Shown here: positions 1 to 7,903 of the stretch, in pieces | How the letters are laid out: each line of letters starts with the position of its first letter | Position numbering within the stretch: position 1 is the stretch's first letter | NCBI GenBank assembly: GCA_964592475.1 | Contig: CAZQEZ010000078.1 | Coordinates: 1-20,555, forward strand | Origin: CAZQEZ01 sp964592475 | GTDB lineage: Bacteria > Bacteroidota > Bacteroidia > Cytophagales > Cyclobacteriaceae | Direction of reading: 5' to 3' | Length of the DNA: 20,555 nt | Translations under genes and position numbers: made by a program | The notes under the pieces: generated by a model | The model's database searches: none | What the model was told of the DNA's origin: nothing | What the model saw: only the letters and a program-made list of their open reading frames with translations

Positions 1-1112
1 TATGCTATTTTATTCCGGCAATTTTCAATACCCTTGGTATTATTTCCGAAGACACCTCTAATCTATATTTTGTAGCTTCCAGGTATTTGTTACCTACCAG
101 TTTGGTTTTATTAACATTAAGTATTGACTTTAAGGGCATATTAAAATTGGGTCCCAAAGCAGTGATCATGTTTGCGGCTGGTACAGTAGGTATAGTGACA
201 GGAGGGCCATTAGCAATGTTGATTGTTTCTATTTTTTGGCCCGATATCATATCCGGCGATCAGGTGTGGAGAGGGTTGTCTACCATAGCCGGCAGCTGGA
301 TTGGTGGAGGAGCTAATCAAACTGCCATGTATGAAGTATTTGATACGCAAGATAATATTTTCACCGCCATGATTGCCGTTGATGTAATTGTTGCTAACCT
401 TTGGATGGCGTTCCTGCTTTATGGTGCTGGTATTTCTAAAAAAGTGGATAAAATTTTTAAAGCCGACTCCTCCGCGATCGAAGATGTTAAAATCAGAATT
501 GAAAATTATAAAGCTACCATTTCCAAGCTGCCAACTTTATCTGATACGATGCTTATATTGGGCATTGGTTTTGGTATTACTGCGCTGGCTCACTTTGGTG
601 GCGATAATATTGCCCCTTTTATTGCCGAAAACGCACCTTTTTTATCCCAATTTAGTCTTACCAGTAGGTTTTTTTGGATCGTGGTAATCGCCACTACCGG
701 AGGTTTAATCTTATCTTTCACCCGCGCCAGAAAATTGGAAGGAGCCGGAGCCAGTAGACTGGGAAGCACCATGTTATATATTCTGGTAGCTACTATTGGT
801 ATGAAAATGGATATTACCGCCGTAGCAGAAAGTCCGGGATTTTTCTTAATAGGTATTATTTGGATGTTGGTGCATGTTACTATTTTATTAACAACCGGAT
901 TTTTAATTAAGGCGCCATTTTTCTTTACGGCAGTAGGCTCACAGGCCAATATAGGAGGAGCAGCCTCGGCACCCATTGTAGCCTCGGCTTTTCACCCATC
1001 CTTAGCCTCTGTTGGCGTGCTGTTAGCAGTATTGGGCTATGCAGTAGGCACCTACATGGCATGGCTTACGGGAATTCTAATGCAGGGAGTGTCGGGAATG
1101 GTTATCCCTTAA
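1..1112 (+). CDS. DUF819 family integral membrane protein (5'-truncated)
   Basis: The reading frame is already open at base 3, so the start lies outside the window; about 370 residues are visible and the gene ends at the TAA at 1110-1112. The protein is a chain of hydrophobic segments with short loops, fitting roughly eight to nine membrane spans. Glycine-rich signatures typical of DUF819 (YjcL-like) are present: GGGANQTAMYE near bases 306-338 and GSQANIGGAASAP near 942-980. DUF819 proteins are inner-membrane proteins that resemble transporters but whose substrate is not established, so no transport role is assigned. A charged, lysine-rich cytoplasmic loop (about bases 435-530) separates the two halves, which look like two related glycine-rich repeats. 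A TTG at 87 is in frame but is internal to the conserved N-terminal part and is not the start. The family call is fairly secure; the function is unknown. Confidence 0.85.
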   Translation, partial: CYFIPAIFNTLGIISEDTSNLYFVASRYLLPTSLVLLTLSIDFKGILKLGPKAVIMFAAGTVGIVTGGPLAMLIVSIFWPDIISGDQVWRGLSTIAGSWIGGGANQTAMYEVFDTQDNIFTAMIAVDVIVANLWMAFLLYGAGISKKVDKIFKADSSAIEDVKIRIENYKATISKLPTLSDTMLILGIGFGITALAHFGGDNIAPFIAENAPFLSQFSLTSRFFWIVVIATTGGLILSFTRARKLEGAGASRLGSTMLYILVATIGMKMDITAVAESPGFFLIGIIWMLVHVTILLTTGFLIKAPFFFTAVGSQANIGGAASAPIVASAFHPSLASVGVLLAVLGYAVGTYMAWLTGILMQGVSGMVIP

Positions 1113-1169
1113 GGCATATTTAATAAAATTAAAACAATCTGTATCTTTTCATTTTCAACTTTGTTTTAT

Positions 1170-1177
1170 TAATTTTG
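1170..1177 (+). promoter_or_regulatory. Probable -7 element of the rpsA promoter
   Basis: The octamer TAATTTTG fits the Bacteroidota -7 consensus TAnnTTTG. The -33 TTTG partner is poor: only TTTC is found at about 1147-1150. If it is used, transcription would start near 1183, giving an rpsA leader of about 105 bases that carries the hairpin at 1182-1198. Confidence 0.5.
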
Positions 1178-1181
1178 CAGT

Positions 1182-1206
1182 CCGTTCAAAATGAGCGGTC
1201 TTTTTG
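1182..1206 (+). terminator. Hairpin with T-run in the rpsA leader (terminator or attenuator)
   Basis: CCGTTCA (1182-1188) can pair with TGAGCGG (1192-1198) across an AAA loop with one G-T wobble, and TCTTTTT follows at once. It could be the terminator of the upstream DUF819 gene. However, it sits immediately downstream of the -7 element at 1170-1177, so it would also lie at the very 5' end of the rpsA transcript, where it could act as an attenuator or stabilising hairpin. Sequence alone does not separate these options. Confidence 0.5.
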
Positions 1207-1290
1207 TGTTATTTTTTAACAAAAAGATTGGTAAAATTAAAACACGGCCGGGCTCTGCGGCTGAAAAATTAAAAGGGGCATTTTTAAAAT

Positions 1291-3405
1291 ATGGCACAGC
1301 CTGAAGAATTTGATTGGGAAGCTCTTGATACCAAAGGATTTGGTGAAGGATATTCCAAACAACAAAAAGACGAATTAGCAAAGCTTTATGACGACACGCT
1401 TACCGAGATCAATGAAAAAGAAGTAGTTGAAGGTACTGTTGTAGGTATTGGCGAGCGGGATGTAATTTTAAACATCGGCTTTAAGTCAGATGGATTGATT
1501 TCCAGCACTGAATTCAAAGATTTAACCGATTTAAAAATTGGTGATACGGTACAGGTTTACATTGAAGAGCAGGAAAATGCCAATGGCCAACTAGTACTTT
1601 CACGCCGTAAAGCGAAAATAGTAAAGGCCTGGGAAAATATTCAAGGTGCTTTGGATAACGATTCTGTTATCGAAGGTGTAGTAAAAAGAAGAACAAAAGG
1701 TGGTTTGATCGTAGATATATACGGTGTAGAAGCTTTCTTGCCTGGTTCTCAAATAGATGTGAAGCCCATTAGAGATTTCGATGTTTTTGTAGGCAAAAGC
1801 ATGGAAGTGAAAGTGGTTAAAATCAACTACAGCAATGATAACGTAGTGGTTTCGCATAAAGTACTGATCGAAAAAGATCTTGAAAAACAAAAAACTGAAA
1901 TACTTAACAACCTAGAGAAAGGTCAGGTTCTTGAAGGTGTAATCAAGAATATGACCAACTTTGGTGTGTTTATAGATTTAGGTGGTGTAGATGGTTTATT
2001 ACACATCACCGATATTTCTTGGGGAAGAATTAATCATCCGGAAGAAGTACTTAACTTAGATCAAAAGGTAAATGTGGTAGTGCTTGATTTTGACGATGAG
2101 AAAAAGAGAATTTCTCTGGGAATGAAGCAACTTACTCCTCATCCTTGGGATTCTTTATCTACTGATATACAGGTGGGTTCTAAAGTAAAAGGTAAAATTG
2201 TAAATGTGGCCGATTACGGTGCCTTCCTTGAAATTATGCCAGGTGTGGAAGGTTTGATTCACGTATCTGAAATGTCTTGGTCTCAGCACCTGAGAAACCC
2301 ACAAGACTTCATTAATATTGGAGATGAACTAGAAGCGGTAGTCCTTACTTTAGATAGAGATGAAAGAAAAATGTCTTTAGGCATCAAGCAACTTACTGAA
2401 GATCCTTGGACTAAGCAAGACCTGCTTACCAAATACGCGGTAGGTACCAAGCATAAAGGTATCGTGAGAAACCTAACCAATTTTGGCTTATTTATAGAGT
2501 TAGAAGAAGGTATTGATGGTTTAGTGCACGTTTCCGATCTTTCCTGGACCAAAAAAATAAAGCATCCTTCTGAATTTGTAAAAGTAGGAGATGAGCTTGA
2601 AGTGCAAGTACTTGAGCTGGATGTTGATAACAGAAGATTAGCATTGGGTCACAAGCAATTGGAAGAAAACCCTTGGGATACTTTTGAAGATATCTTTACC
2701 AGAGCTTCTGTGCATAAGTGTACCGTTATCAATAAAATTGAGAAAGGTGCTATACTAGAACTTCCATATGGTATTGAAGGATTTTCTACTTTGAAAGGCT
2801 TGGTAAAAGAAGATGGAAGTACTGCAGAAGTAGGAGAGACACTGGACTTTAAAGTACAGGAATTTCAGAAAGATGATAAAAGGATTATCATGAGCCATGC
2901 TGCTACTTATGCGCCGGAAGAGGATAAGTCAAAGGCTTCTACTACCGGAACAAAGAAGAAAGGCAAGAAAGGCTCAATGGTCAATAAAATCAACAAAGAT
3001 GCTGAAAAGTCAACTTTGGGAGATTTAGAGGCGCTTTCTAACTTGAAAGAGCAAATGCAAGTTGACAAGAATGAGCCTGCCAAAAAACCAGCTGCCAAAG
3101 CAGAGGAGCCTAAGGCGGAAACTGGACCTGCAGCTAAAACTGAAAAGAAAGAGGCACCTGCAGCTAAAGAAGAAAAAGCTCCTGAAGAGGTAGCAAAGAA
3201 AGAAGAGCCTGCAGCTGAGGAAGCAAAAGCTTCTGCGGAGGTGGCAAAGAGAGAAGAGAGTAAAGAAGAGAAAAAGCCTGCCGCTAAAAAAGAAGAAGTA
3301 AAAGCCGAAAAGCCTGCCAAAGAAGAAAAGGATGAAAAAGCTGAAGAACCAGCTAAAGAAGAATCCAAATCTTCTGATCAGGAAAAGGAGGCTGAAGATA
3401 AATAA
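1291..3405 (+). CDS. rpsA: 30S ribosomal protein S1 with long charged C-terminal tail
   Basis: This 704-residue protein carries six S1 (OB-fold) RNA-binding domains, at about residues 43-106, 123-191, 208-278, 293-366, 383-453 and 472-536. Domains 3-5 are the most canonical, with the pattern NFGVFIDL, GLLHITDISW, then ISLGMKQL. S1 brings mRNA to the 30S subunit during initiation, which matters in Bacteroidota, where Shine-Dalgarno pairing is little used. After the sixth domain comes a lysine-rich linker, then a short hydrophobic patch (STLGDLEALSNLKEQM, about 574-589) that I recall as near the usual C-terminus in Bacteroidota. Beyond it lie about 115 residues of low-complexity Lys/Glu/Ala/Pro sequence (about 591-704). 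The ATG at 1291 gives MAQPEEFDW, a plausible S1 start, about 108 bases after the -7 element. The gene stands alone and is followed by a strong terminator. The tail length is the unusual part. Confidence 0.97.
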   Translation: MAQPEEFDWEALDTKGFGEGYSKQQKDELAKLYDDTLTEINEKEVVEGTVVGIGERDVILNIGFKSDGLISSTEFKDLTDLKIGDTVQVYIEEQENANGQLVLSRRKAKIVKAWENIQGALDNDSVIEGVVKRRTKGGLIVDIYGVEAFLPGSQIDVKPIRDFDVFVGKSMEVKVVKINYSNDNVVVSHKVLIEKDLEKQKTEILNNLEKGQVLEGVIKNMTNFGVFIDLGGVDGLLHITDISWGRINHPEEVLNLDQKVNVVVLDFDDEKKRISLGMKQLTPHPWDSLSTDIQVGSKVKGKIVNVADYGAFLEIMPGVEGLIHVSEMSWSQHLRNPQDFINIGDELEAVVLTLDRDERKMSLGIKQLTEDPWTKQDLLTKYAVGTKHKGIVRNLTNFGLFIELEEGIDGLVHVSDLSWTKKIKHPSEFVKVGDELEVQVLELDVDNRRLALGHKQLEENPWDTFEDIFTRASVHKCTVINKIEKGAILELPYGIEGFSTLKGLVKEDGSTAEVGETLDFKVQEFQKDDKRIIMSHAATYAPEEDKSKASTTGTKKKGKKGSMVNKINKDAEKSTLGDLEALSNLKEQMQVDKNEPAKKPAAKAEEPKAETGPAAKTEKKEAPAAKEEKAPEEVAKKEEPAAEEAKASAEVAKREESKEEKKPAAKKEEVKAEKPAKEEKDEKAEEPAKEESKSSDQEKEAEDK

Positions 3406-3428
3406 AAAATCTATTATTAGTTGAATTT

Positions 3429-3464
3429 AAATAGCAGAAAGAAAATATCTTTCTGCTATTTTTT
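3429..3464 (+). terminator. Rho-independent terminator after rpsA
   Basis: ATAGCAGAAAGA (3431-3442) pairs perfectly with TCTTTCTGCTAT (3448-3459) around the loop AAATA, and is followed by a T-run to 3464. It begins 25 bases after the rpsA stop codon and separates rpsA from tRNA-Cys. Confidence 0.92.
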
Positions 3465-3496
3465 AAAAACCCCGGGTAATTTATTTTCGTAAACAA

Positions 3497-3527
3497 TTGT
3501 CTGGAAGTATTCAAGTTTATAAATTTG
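3497..3527 (+). promoter_or_regulatory. Bacteroidota-type promoter of tRNA-Cys
   Basis: TTG at 3497-3499, a 20-base spacer, then TAAATTTG at 3520-3527 matches the TTG / TAnnTTTG promoter of Bacteroidota. The predicted start near 3533 lies just ahead of the mature tRNA 5' end at 3541. Confidence 0.7.
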
Positions 3528-3540
3528 AATTTTAAATTTA

Positions 3541-3614
3541 GGTCGTGTGGCCGAGTGGCTAGGCAGAGGTCTGCAAAACCTCGTACAGCGGTTCGAATCC
3601 GCTCGCGACCTCCA
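3541..3614 (+). tRNA. tRNA-Cys (anticodon GCA)
   Basis: A complete cloverleaf can be folded. The acceptor stem GGTCGTG pairs with CGCGACC (one G-T pair). The anticodon stem GAGGT/ACCTC encloses the loop CTGCAAA, with anticodon GCA at 3573-3575. The T-stem AGCGG/CCGCT encloses TTCGAAT. The discriminator base is T (3611), the U73 expected for cysteine tRNAs, and CCA (3612-3614) is encoded in the DNA. It is a single tRNA gene with its own promoter. Confidence 0.97.
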
Positions 3615-3739
3615 ATAAGGTTCTTTAACATTTGATCGCGACGTGCTTTAGTTATGCTTTTAATGCTTAAAAGTGATGGTCAATACTGAATAGTTGTGAG
3701 CCTTTGCAACCAAATAGCGTTAATTTGTGTCCTAAAACT

Positions 3740-4285
3740 ATGAAATGCACAATTCTCATATTGTTATTCTTAGTGCTTTTTGCATCATGCAGTGATGAAA
3801 CCATATATCCAGAAACTAGCGAACGTGAATTTGTTCCTGGTTATGTTATAATTGGTATAAATTCAAATGTAACCATAGAACGTGTTTTTGAATTTGTTAA
3901 TGAGCAAGATTTATCAATCGATCAGATGTCTGGTTTTTTCAACTTTTCAAATCTTCCAAACGATAGTTTAAATTATGTTACTGACAACTTAAAAGATAAG
4001 CCATATTTAAACAAACGAGGATTTACTGGAGGATCTGCATTCATCTCCAAGACGGACAACAGAATAACAGTAACAGAATTTCTTTTTGAAATGAATACTA
4101 CTGCTCAGTCTGACTGGCTGAACACAATAGAAACTCTTGAACTAGAGGACCTTGGAAATGACACTCAAAATCTAACTATTTTGGTTGCCGAAGGTACAGA
4201 AAATTTCTGGGCAACGGAATTTGCAACATACCCTGAAGTGCAGTGGACTGAACTTAATTGGATTGCAAATATTGAACATCACTAA
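3740..4285 (+). CDS. Hypothetical lipoprotein, possible subtilase-propeptide-like fold
   Basis: The ATG at 3740 gives a clean lipoprotein signal (MKCTILILLFLVLFASC, lipobox cysteine at residue 17) and a 181-residue product; an in-frame TTG at 3704 would place 12 polar residues before the signal and is unlikely. The mature protein is acidic, has no further membrane segment and no catalytic motif that I recognise. It opens with a short beta-like stretch (FVPGYVIIGI) and ends with YPEVQWTELNWI, a layout resembling the inhibitory propeptides of subtilisin-like proteases, which often end in a motif like V-x-[YW]-x-E-x-N-[YW]-I. That likeness is my inference; no protease gene is nearby. It converges on the minus-strand glycosylase gene with a 22-base gap. 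Expected location is the outer membrane or periplasmic face. It is a real gene, but its function is unknown. Confidence 0.75.
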   Translation: MKCTILILLFLVLFASCSDETIYPETSEREFVPGYVIIGINSNVTIERVFEFVNEQDLSIDQMSGFFNFSNLPNDSLNYVTDNLKDKPYLNKRGFTGGSAFISKTDNRITVTEFLFEMNTTAQSDWLNTIETLELEDLGNDTQNLTILVAEGTENFWATEFATYPEVQWTELNWIANIEHH

Positions 4286-4307
4286 TTTGCTTTAGGTGGT
4301 ATACTTG

Positions 4308-4961
4308 TTAAAGCATACTTCTGATTTTTTGGAATACAGCTAACCAATCACGCCATTTTAATCGACCTGTTTGGGTATTTTGCCTGCTAGGATGATAGCT
4401 TGTAATTATTTTTTTGCCATCACTTAGGTTAAACTCTTGATTATGAGCAAATTTCAACCCTCTGAGTTCAAATATCTGACAAAGATTAGAGAAGGCCATT
4501 TGGCCAAGTGCCAAGTATACTTTTGCTTGCTTCATTGCCGAAATATGGTAGAGCAGATGCTCTCTACAATTTAAAATCTCATCTCTCGAAGGCTTATTTT
4601 GCGGTGGTGCACAGTGAGCCAAAGCAACTATGTAGCTATCAAGTAACTGTAATCCATCTTCCATAGAAAAGCTCTCCGGTTGATTGGCAAAACCTGTTTC
4701 ATACAGCGCCCGATAAAGCCAATCACCCGAGGAATCCCCTGTAAACATTCTGCCGGTTCGGTTGGCTCCATGAGCCGCTGGAGCTAACCCTATAATTAAC
4801 AGTTGAGCATTTTTATCACCAAACCCGGGCACAGGTTTGCCCCAATAGTTTTCTTGTCGATATCTTTTTACTTTTGTCTGAGCAACATCATCTATATAGG
4901 AAATTAAACGAGAGCATTTCTGGCAGTTGATAATGTTATCGTTAATTTGATTTATATTCAT
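4308..4961 (-). CDS. Uracil-DNA glycosylase, family 5-like (UDGb), 4Fe-4S type
   Basis: This 217-residue protein removes uracil (and probably other deaminated bases) from DNA at the start of base excision repair. Four cysteines fit an iron-sulphur cluster: C13 and C16 (CQKC), C117 and C132. Motif A is GLAPAAHGANRTGR (residues 58-71), which has Ala-His where families 1 and 4 carry the catalytic Asp or Glu; this is the hallmark I associate with UDGb. The second active-site motif is HPSRQNTQTGRL (190-201). I chose the ATG at 4961, five bases below the trpS stop codon (TGA, 4966-4968). An in-frame TTG at 4973 would add four residues and overlap trpS. The gene is therefore the downstream member of a trpS-udg transcription unit and is probably translated by coupling. 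Annotation pipelines may simply call it uracil-DNA glycosylase family protein. Confidence 0.9.
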   Translation of the reverse strand: MNINQINDNIINCQKCSRLISYIDDVAQTKVKRYRQENYWGKPVPGFGDKNAQLLIIGLAPAAHGANRTGRMFTGDSSGDWLYRALYETGFANQPESFSMEDGLQLLDSYIVALAHCAPPQNKPSRDEILNCREHLLYHISAMKQAKVYLALGQMAFSNLCQIFELRGLKFAHNQEFNLSDGKKIITSYHPSRQNTQTGRLKWRDWLAVFQKIRSML

Positions 4962-4965
4962 GATC

Positions 4966-5937
4966 TCAGGCAAATCCTAATTTGTTGCGAACTTTTACAA
5001 GTGTTGCCTGAGCAATTTCTTGGGCTTTGGCTTCTCCGTTTTTCAATTTCTCATCCAGTTCAGCCGGGTTTTCCATTAGATAAGTATATTTTTCGCGCTC
5101 ATCAGCATATTTATCCCGCATTAACTCAAAGAGCTCTTGCTTAGCATGTCCGTAACCATAGTTGCCACCCTCGTAGTTTTTTCGCATAGCATCTGTCTGT
5201 TCTTGATTGGCCAATAATTTGTACAGTGCAAATACTGTACAGGTATCCGGATTTTTGGGTTCTTCCATCGGTGTGCTATCCGTTACAATTTTCATCACAT
5301 TTTTGCGAAGTTTTTTCTCCGGCTGAAATATATCAATAGTATTCCCGTATGATTTACTCATCTTTGCCCCATCAGTACCAGGAATTGTCATCACATTTTC
5401 ATCAATTCTTGCATCCGGAATTACAAAAACATCTCCATACTTCGTATTAAATGTCTGGGCTATATCTCTTGCCATTTCCAGGTGCTGCATTTGGTCTTTT
5501 CCTACCGGTACCAAATTAGCATCGTATAAAATAATATCGGCAGTCATCAGTACAGGATAAGTAAATAAGCCAGCATTAACATCAGCAAGCCTGTCTGACT
5601 TATCTTTGAAACTGTGGGCATTAGCCAACATTGGGAATGGCGTAAAACAGTTAAGGTACCAGGTTAGCTCAGTTACTTCTGCTACCCTTGACTGGCGATA
5701 GAAAATATTTTTATCCGTGTCAAATCCAAAAGCTAGCCATGCAGCTGCTACGGCATTCACATTATTTACCCGCTCCTCTGCATCTTTTATGGTGGTAAGC
5801 GAATGCAGATCAGCAATGAAAAACAACGATTCGTTTTTTTCATCTTTCGACAATTCAATGGCAGGCTTTATGGCTCCTAGTATATTGCCAAGATGTGGTT
5901 TGCCTGAACTTTGGATTCCTGTGAGTATTCTTGTCAT
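4966..5937 (-). CDS. trpS: Tryptophan-tRNA ligase
   Basis: This 323-residue class I aminoacyl-tRNA synthetase charges tRNA-Trp with tryptophan in the cytoplasm. The HIGH-type motif is PHLGN (residues 14-18) after the conserved start GIQSSGKPHLGN, and the KMSKS loop is intact at 192-196 (GAKMSKSYGN). MTADIILYDA (131-140) and VGKDQ (145-149) form the tryptophan and adenylate pocket. Length and motif order match bacterial TrpRS of about 320-340 residues. The ATG at 5937 leads directly into the conserved N-terminus, so the start is secure. It is first in a two-gene unit with the uracil-DNA glycosylase. No leader peptide rich in tryptophan and no T-box is apparent in the 257 bases upstream. Confidence 0.97.
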   Translation of the reverse strand: MTRILTGIQSSGKPHLGNILGAIKPAIELSKDEKNESLFFIADLHSLTTIKDAEERVNNVNAVAAAWLAFGFDTDKNIFYRQSRVAEVTELTWYLNCFTPFPMLANAHSFKDKSDRLADVNAGLFTYPVLMTADIILYDANLVPVGKDQMQHLEMARDIAQTFNTKYGDVFVIPDARIDENVMTIPGTDGAKMSKSYGNTIDIFQPEKKLRKNVMKIVTDSTPMEEPKNPDTCTVFALYKLLANQEQTDAMRKNYEGGNYGYGHAKQELFELMRDKYADEREKYTYLMENPAELDEKLKNGEAKAQEIAQATLVKVRNKLGFA

Positions 5938-6194
5938 TAATTTTAGTTTATTTCTACTGCCATTAACGCATGGCAGCTACAGTTTCTGTTTTTTCTGGAT
6001 AACGAAAATAGGGGATTCATTGGCAGTCGTAAGTTGGCTATCATCCTTATTGCAAAATAAAGAAAATTATTTATATTTTTTAAAGCAATATCTTACGCAA
6101 TTACGTTTTCTTTCGTTGCTCAATTGAGATATTCAAATATTTTTGTAAAATTAGCAAGCTTTTTATATGCCCAGCTACTTAAAAATGTAAACTT
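5938..6194. other. Divergent intergenic region between trpS and the DUF1573 gene
   Basis: These 257 bases are AT-rich and separate two divergently transcribed genes. I see one good promoter, pointing right, at 6116-6145. No convincing TTG / TAnnTTTG pair pointing left towards trpS was found. A reading frame of some 130 codons crosses this region on the plus strand but begins deep inside trpS antisense and has no protein-like character, so I do not call it. Confidence 0.6.
6116..6145 (+). promoter_or_regulatory. Promoter of the DUF1573 gene
   Basis: TTG at 6116-6118, a 19-base spacer and TATTTTTG at 6138-6145 match the Bacteroidota promoter consensus. The predicted start is near 6151, about 44 bases before the ATG at 6195. 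Confidence 0.65.
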
Positions 6195-7274
6195 ATGAAA
6201 AAGATTTTTCTTTTAATGTTTTATGCAGCAGTGTCTTTTTATTCTGTAGGACAAGACAACACCATTGTTTTCAATTCCATTGAGCATGATTTTGGTTTGA
6301 TAAAGGAAGATAATGGTCCGGTGGAATATTCTTTTCCATTTATAAATCAAGGGATAGATACTATAAGAATTAAAGGTGTAAGAGCTAGCTGTGGATGTAC
6401 TACCTCAGGATGGAGCAAAGATGCAATCTTGCCGGGCGATACCGGCTTTGTAAAGGCTCAATATAACCCTTTAAATAGGCCTGGCATGTTTCATAAAACG
6501 ATCACCGTTTCTACAAATGCAAAACCTGCTGTTACCGTTTTACATATTAAAGGTTCTGTAATGCCTAAGCCCCGAAGTTTAGCAGAAGAATTTCCAAGTA
6601 AAAATGGCGGAATCAGAATGAAGTTTCAATCGTTTCATATGGGTAAAATGATAACGCGGAGTCCTGTTAAACGATCATTTGATTGGGTAAATATTAGTGA
6701 TAAAAATGTTGCTTTCGATAGCATACAGGCCCCACCTTATTTGCAAATATCATTTTCACCTTCAATGCTGAAACCTAAAGAAAAAGGAGCAATAGAGGTG
6801 ATTTATGATCCGGTAGCCAGAAATGATTTTGGTTTTGTAGTCGATTCTATAAAAATTTTCAGTAGTGATTCGCTTAATCCTGTTAAAGATATCCGCGTAG
6901 TGGCAAGTATTGTTGAATACTTTCCACCAATGTCGGAGAAAGAACTGAAAAAAGCTCCCCGTATAGAATTTCTGGAAACTAATCATGATTTTGGACATGT
7001 AGTAAAAGGCAAAAAAATTAAAAGTAGCTTTAAGTTTGCTAACACCGGTAAAAATGAATTGGCGATAAGAAAAGTAGAAACTAATTGCCAATGCGTTTCT
7101 TTAGACACTATTCCTCCAGTAGTAGGAGCAGGCGATGAGTTTACTATTAATTCAACATTTGATACATCGGGCAGGTATGGTACACAGCAAAAAACCATTA
7201 CTATTTTTAGCAATGACCCTACTAATCCAATTAATGTATTAACGATAAAAGGAAGAATCTTGAATGAACAGTGA
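6195..7274 (+). CDS. Secreted protein with two DUF1573 domains
   Basis: A Sec signal peptide (MKKIFLLMFYAAVSFYSVGQ, cleavage probably after residue 20) leads a 359-residue protein. DUF1573 is an Ig-like beta-sandwich family common in Bacteroidota cell-envelope proteins; its function is not known. Copy one (about residues 24-122) has the usual HDFG start and the CGC motif at C66/C68. Copy two (about 256-355) has HDFG again and C298-Q-C300. Between them (about 140-245) lies a third beta-rich segment of similar layout without the cysteine pair, probably a diverged third Ig-like domain. The conserved closely spaced cysteines suggest metal binding or a redox role, but this is inference. The gene has its own promoter and ends 59 bases before the isomerase gene. 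It is probably periplasmic or surface-exposed. Confidence 0.92.
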   Translation: MKKIFLLMFYAAVSFYSVGQDNTIVFNSIEHDFGLIKEDNGPVEYSFPFINQGIDTIRIKGVRASCGCTTSGWSKDAILPGDTGFVKAQYNPLNRPGMFHKTITVSTNAKPAVTVLHIKGSVMPKPRSLAEEFPSKNGGIRMKFQSFHMGKMITRSPVKRSFDWVNISDKNVAFDSIQAPPYLQISFSPSMLKPKEKGAIEVIYDPVARNDFGFVVDSIKIFSSDSLNPVKDIRVVASIVEYFPPMSEKELKKAPRIEFLETNHDFGHVVKGKKIKSSFKFANTGKNELAIRKVETNCQCVSLDTIPPVVGAGDEFTINSTFDTSGRYGTQQKTITIFSNDPTNPINVLTIKGRILNEQ

Positions 7275-7333
7275 ATTTATCCTATTTAATTAAGGAGTTT
7301 TTTTAAATTTACGCTTCAATAAGCAATTTAGAA

Positions 7334-7903
7334 ATGAAGCGTTCGCAAATCAATGCTGCAATTAGTCAAGCATCAAATTTTTTTAATCAACATCATTGGC
7401 ATTTGCCACCTATGCCTCTATGGGATGTTACAGATTTTGGCCTTGGAAATTTTGAGGAAAATGGCCTGGTATTAGTAAATTTAGCTGAAGAGCCTGAGTA
7501 CTGCGAAAAATTAATGTATGCCCTTAAAAATCAAAAAACTCCTGCTCATGCCCATAAAAAGAAAAAAGAAGATATTATAGTACGAAATGGAGAAATGGCT
7601 ATTCAGCTTTGGCTGGGAAATCCGTCTATACTAAAAAATGATGGTATTTTTGATGTACAGATCAATGGTACTATGCGCACTGTAAATCAGGGAGAAACCA
7701 TTTCTTTGCGTTCGGGAGAAAGAATAACACTCGTGCCCGGGATTTATCATGAGTTTTATCCGGTTTCCGAAGAATGCATCATTGGTGAAGTATCTACCGC
7801 CAATGATGATGTAAATGATAACTTTTTTGTAAATAAAGATATTGGTCGTTTTTCGGAAATAGAGGAAGATGAAGAACCCATTTTAAAATTAATTAATGAA
7901 TAA
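7334..7903 (+). CDS. D-lyxose isomerase-like cupin (sugar ketol-isomerase)
   Basis: The 189-residue protein is a small cupin of the D-lyxose ketol-isomerase type. These enzymes interconvert an aldose and a ketose (D-lyxose/D-xylulose, often also D-mannose/D-fructose) using a divalent metal. The expected metal ligands are present with the right spacing: H72 and H74 (PAHAH), E79 (KKEDI) and H139 (GIYHEF). The protein has no signal peptide and is cytoplasmic. Its TAA stop overlaps the ATG of the following kinase gene by one base (TAATG at 7901-7905), so the two are translationally coupled. Isomerase followed by kinase makes biochemical sense, since the ketose made here could be phosphorylated next. 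Which sugar is used cannot be read from the sequence. The ATG at 7334 is the natural start. An imperfect promoter-like TAAATTTA lies at 7304-7311. Confidence 0.85.
   Translation: MKRSQINAAISQASNFFNQHHWHLPPMPLWDVTDFGLGNFEENGLVLVNLAEEPEYCEKLMYALKNQKTPAHAHKKKKEDIIVRNGEMAIQLWLGNPSILKNDGIFDVQINGTMRTVNQGETISLRSGERITLVPGIYHEFYPVSEECIIGEVSTANDDVNDNFFVNKDIGRFSEIEEDEEPILKLINE

Noticed and set aside
2907..3368. Minus-strand frame of 153 codons, rich in Ser, Ala and Phe
   Set aside because: It is the antisense of the repetitive Lys/Glu/Ala tail of S1; its composition is a by-product of that repeat.
3615..3739. Possible integration scar after tRNA-Cys: TCGCGAC of the tRNA 3' end recurs near 3636
   Set aside because: Only seven bases match and there is no integrase or foreign gene block. 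The neighbouring CTTTTAA/TTAAAAG hairpin (3657-3673) lacks a T-run, so it is not called as a terminator either.
5717..6127. Plus-strand open frame of 136 codons across the trpS start and the intergenic region
   Set aside because: It begins antisense inside trpS, has no recognisable motif, and its second half reads through promoter-like AT-rich DNA. It is a shadow of trpS.
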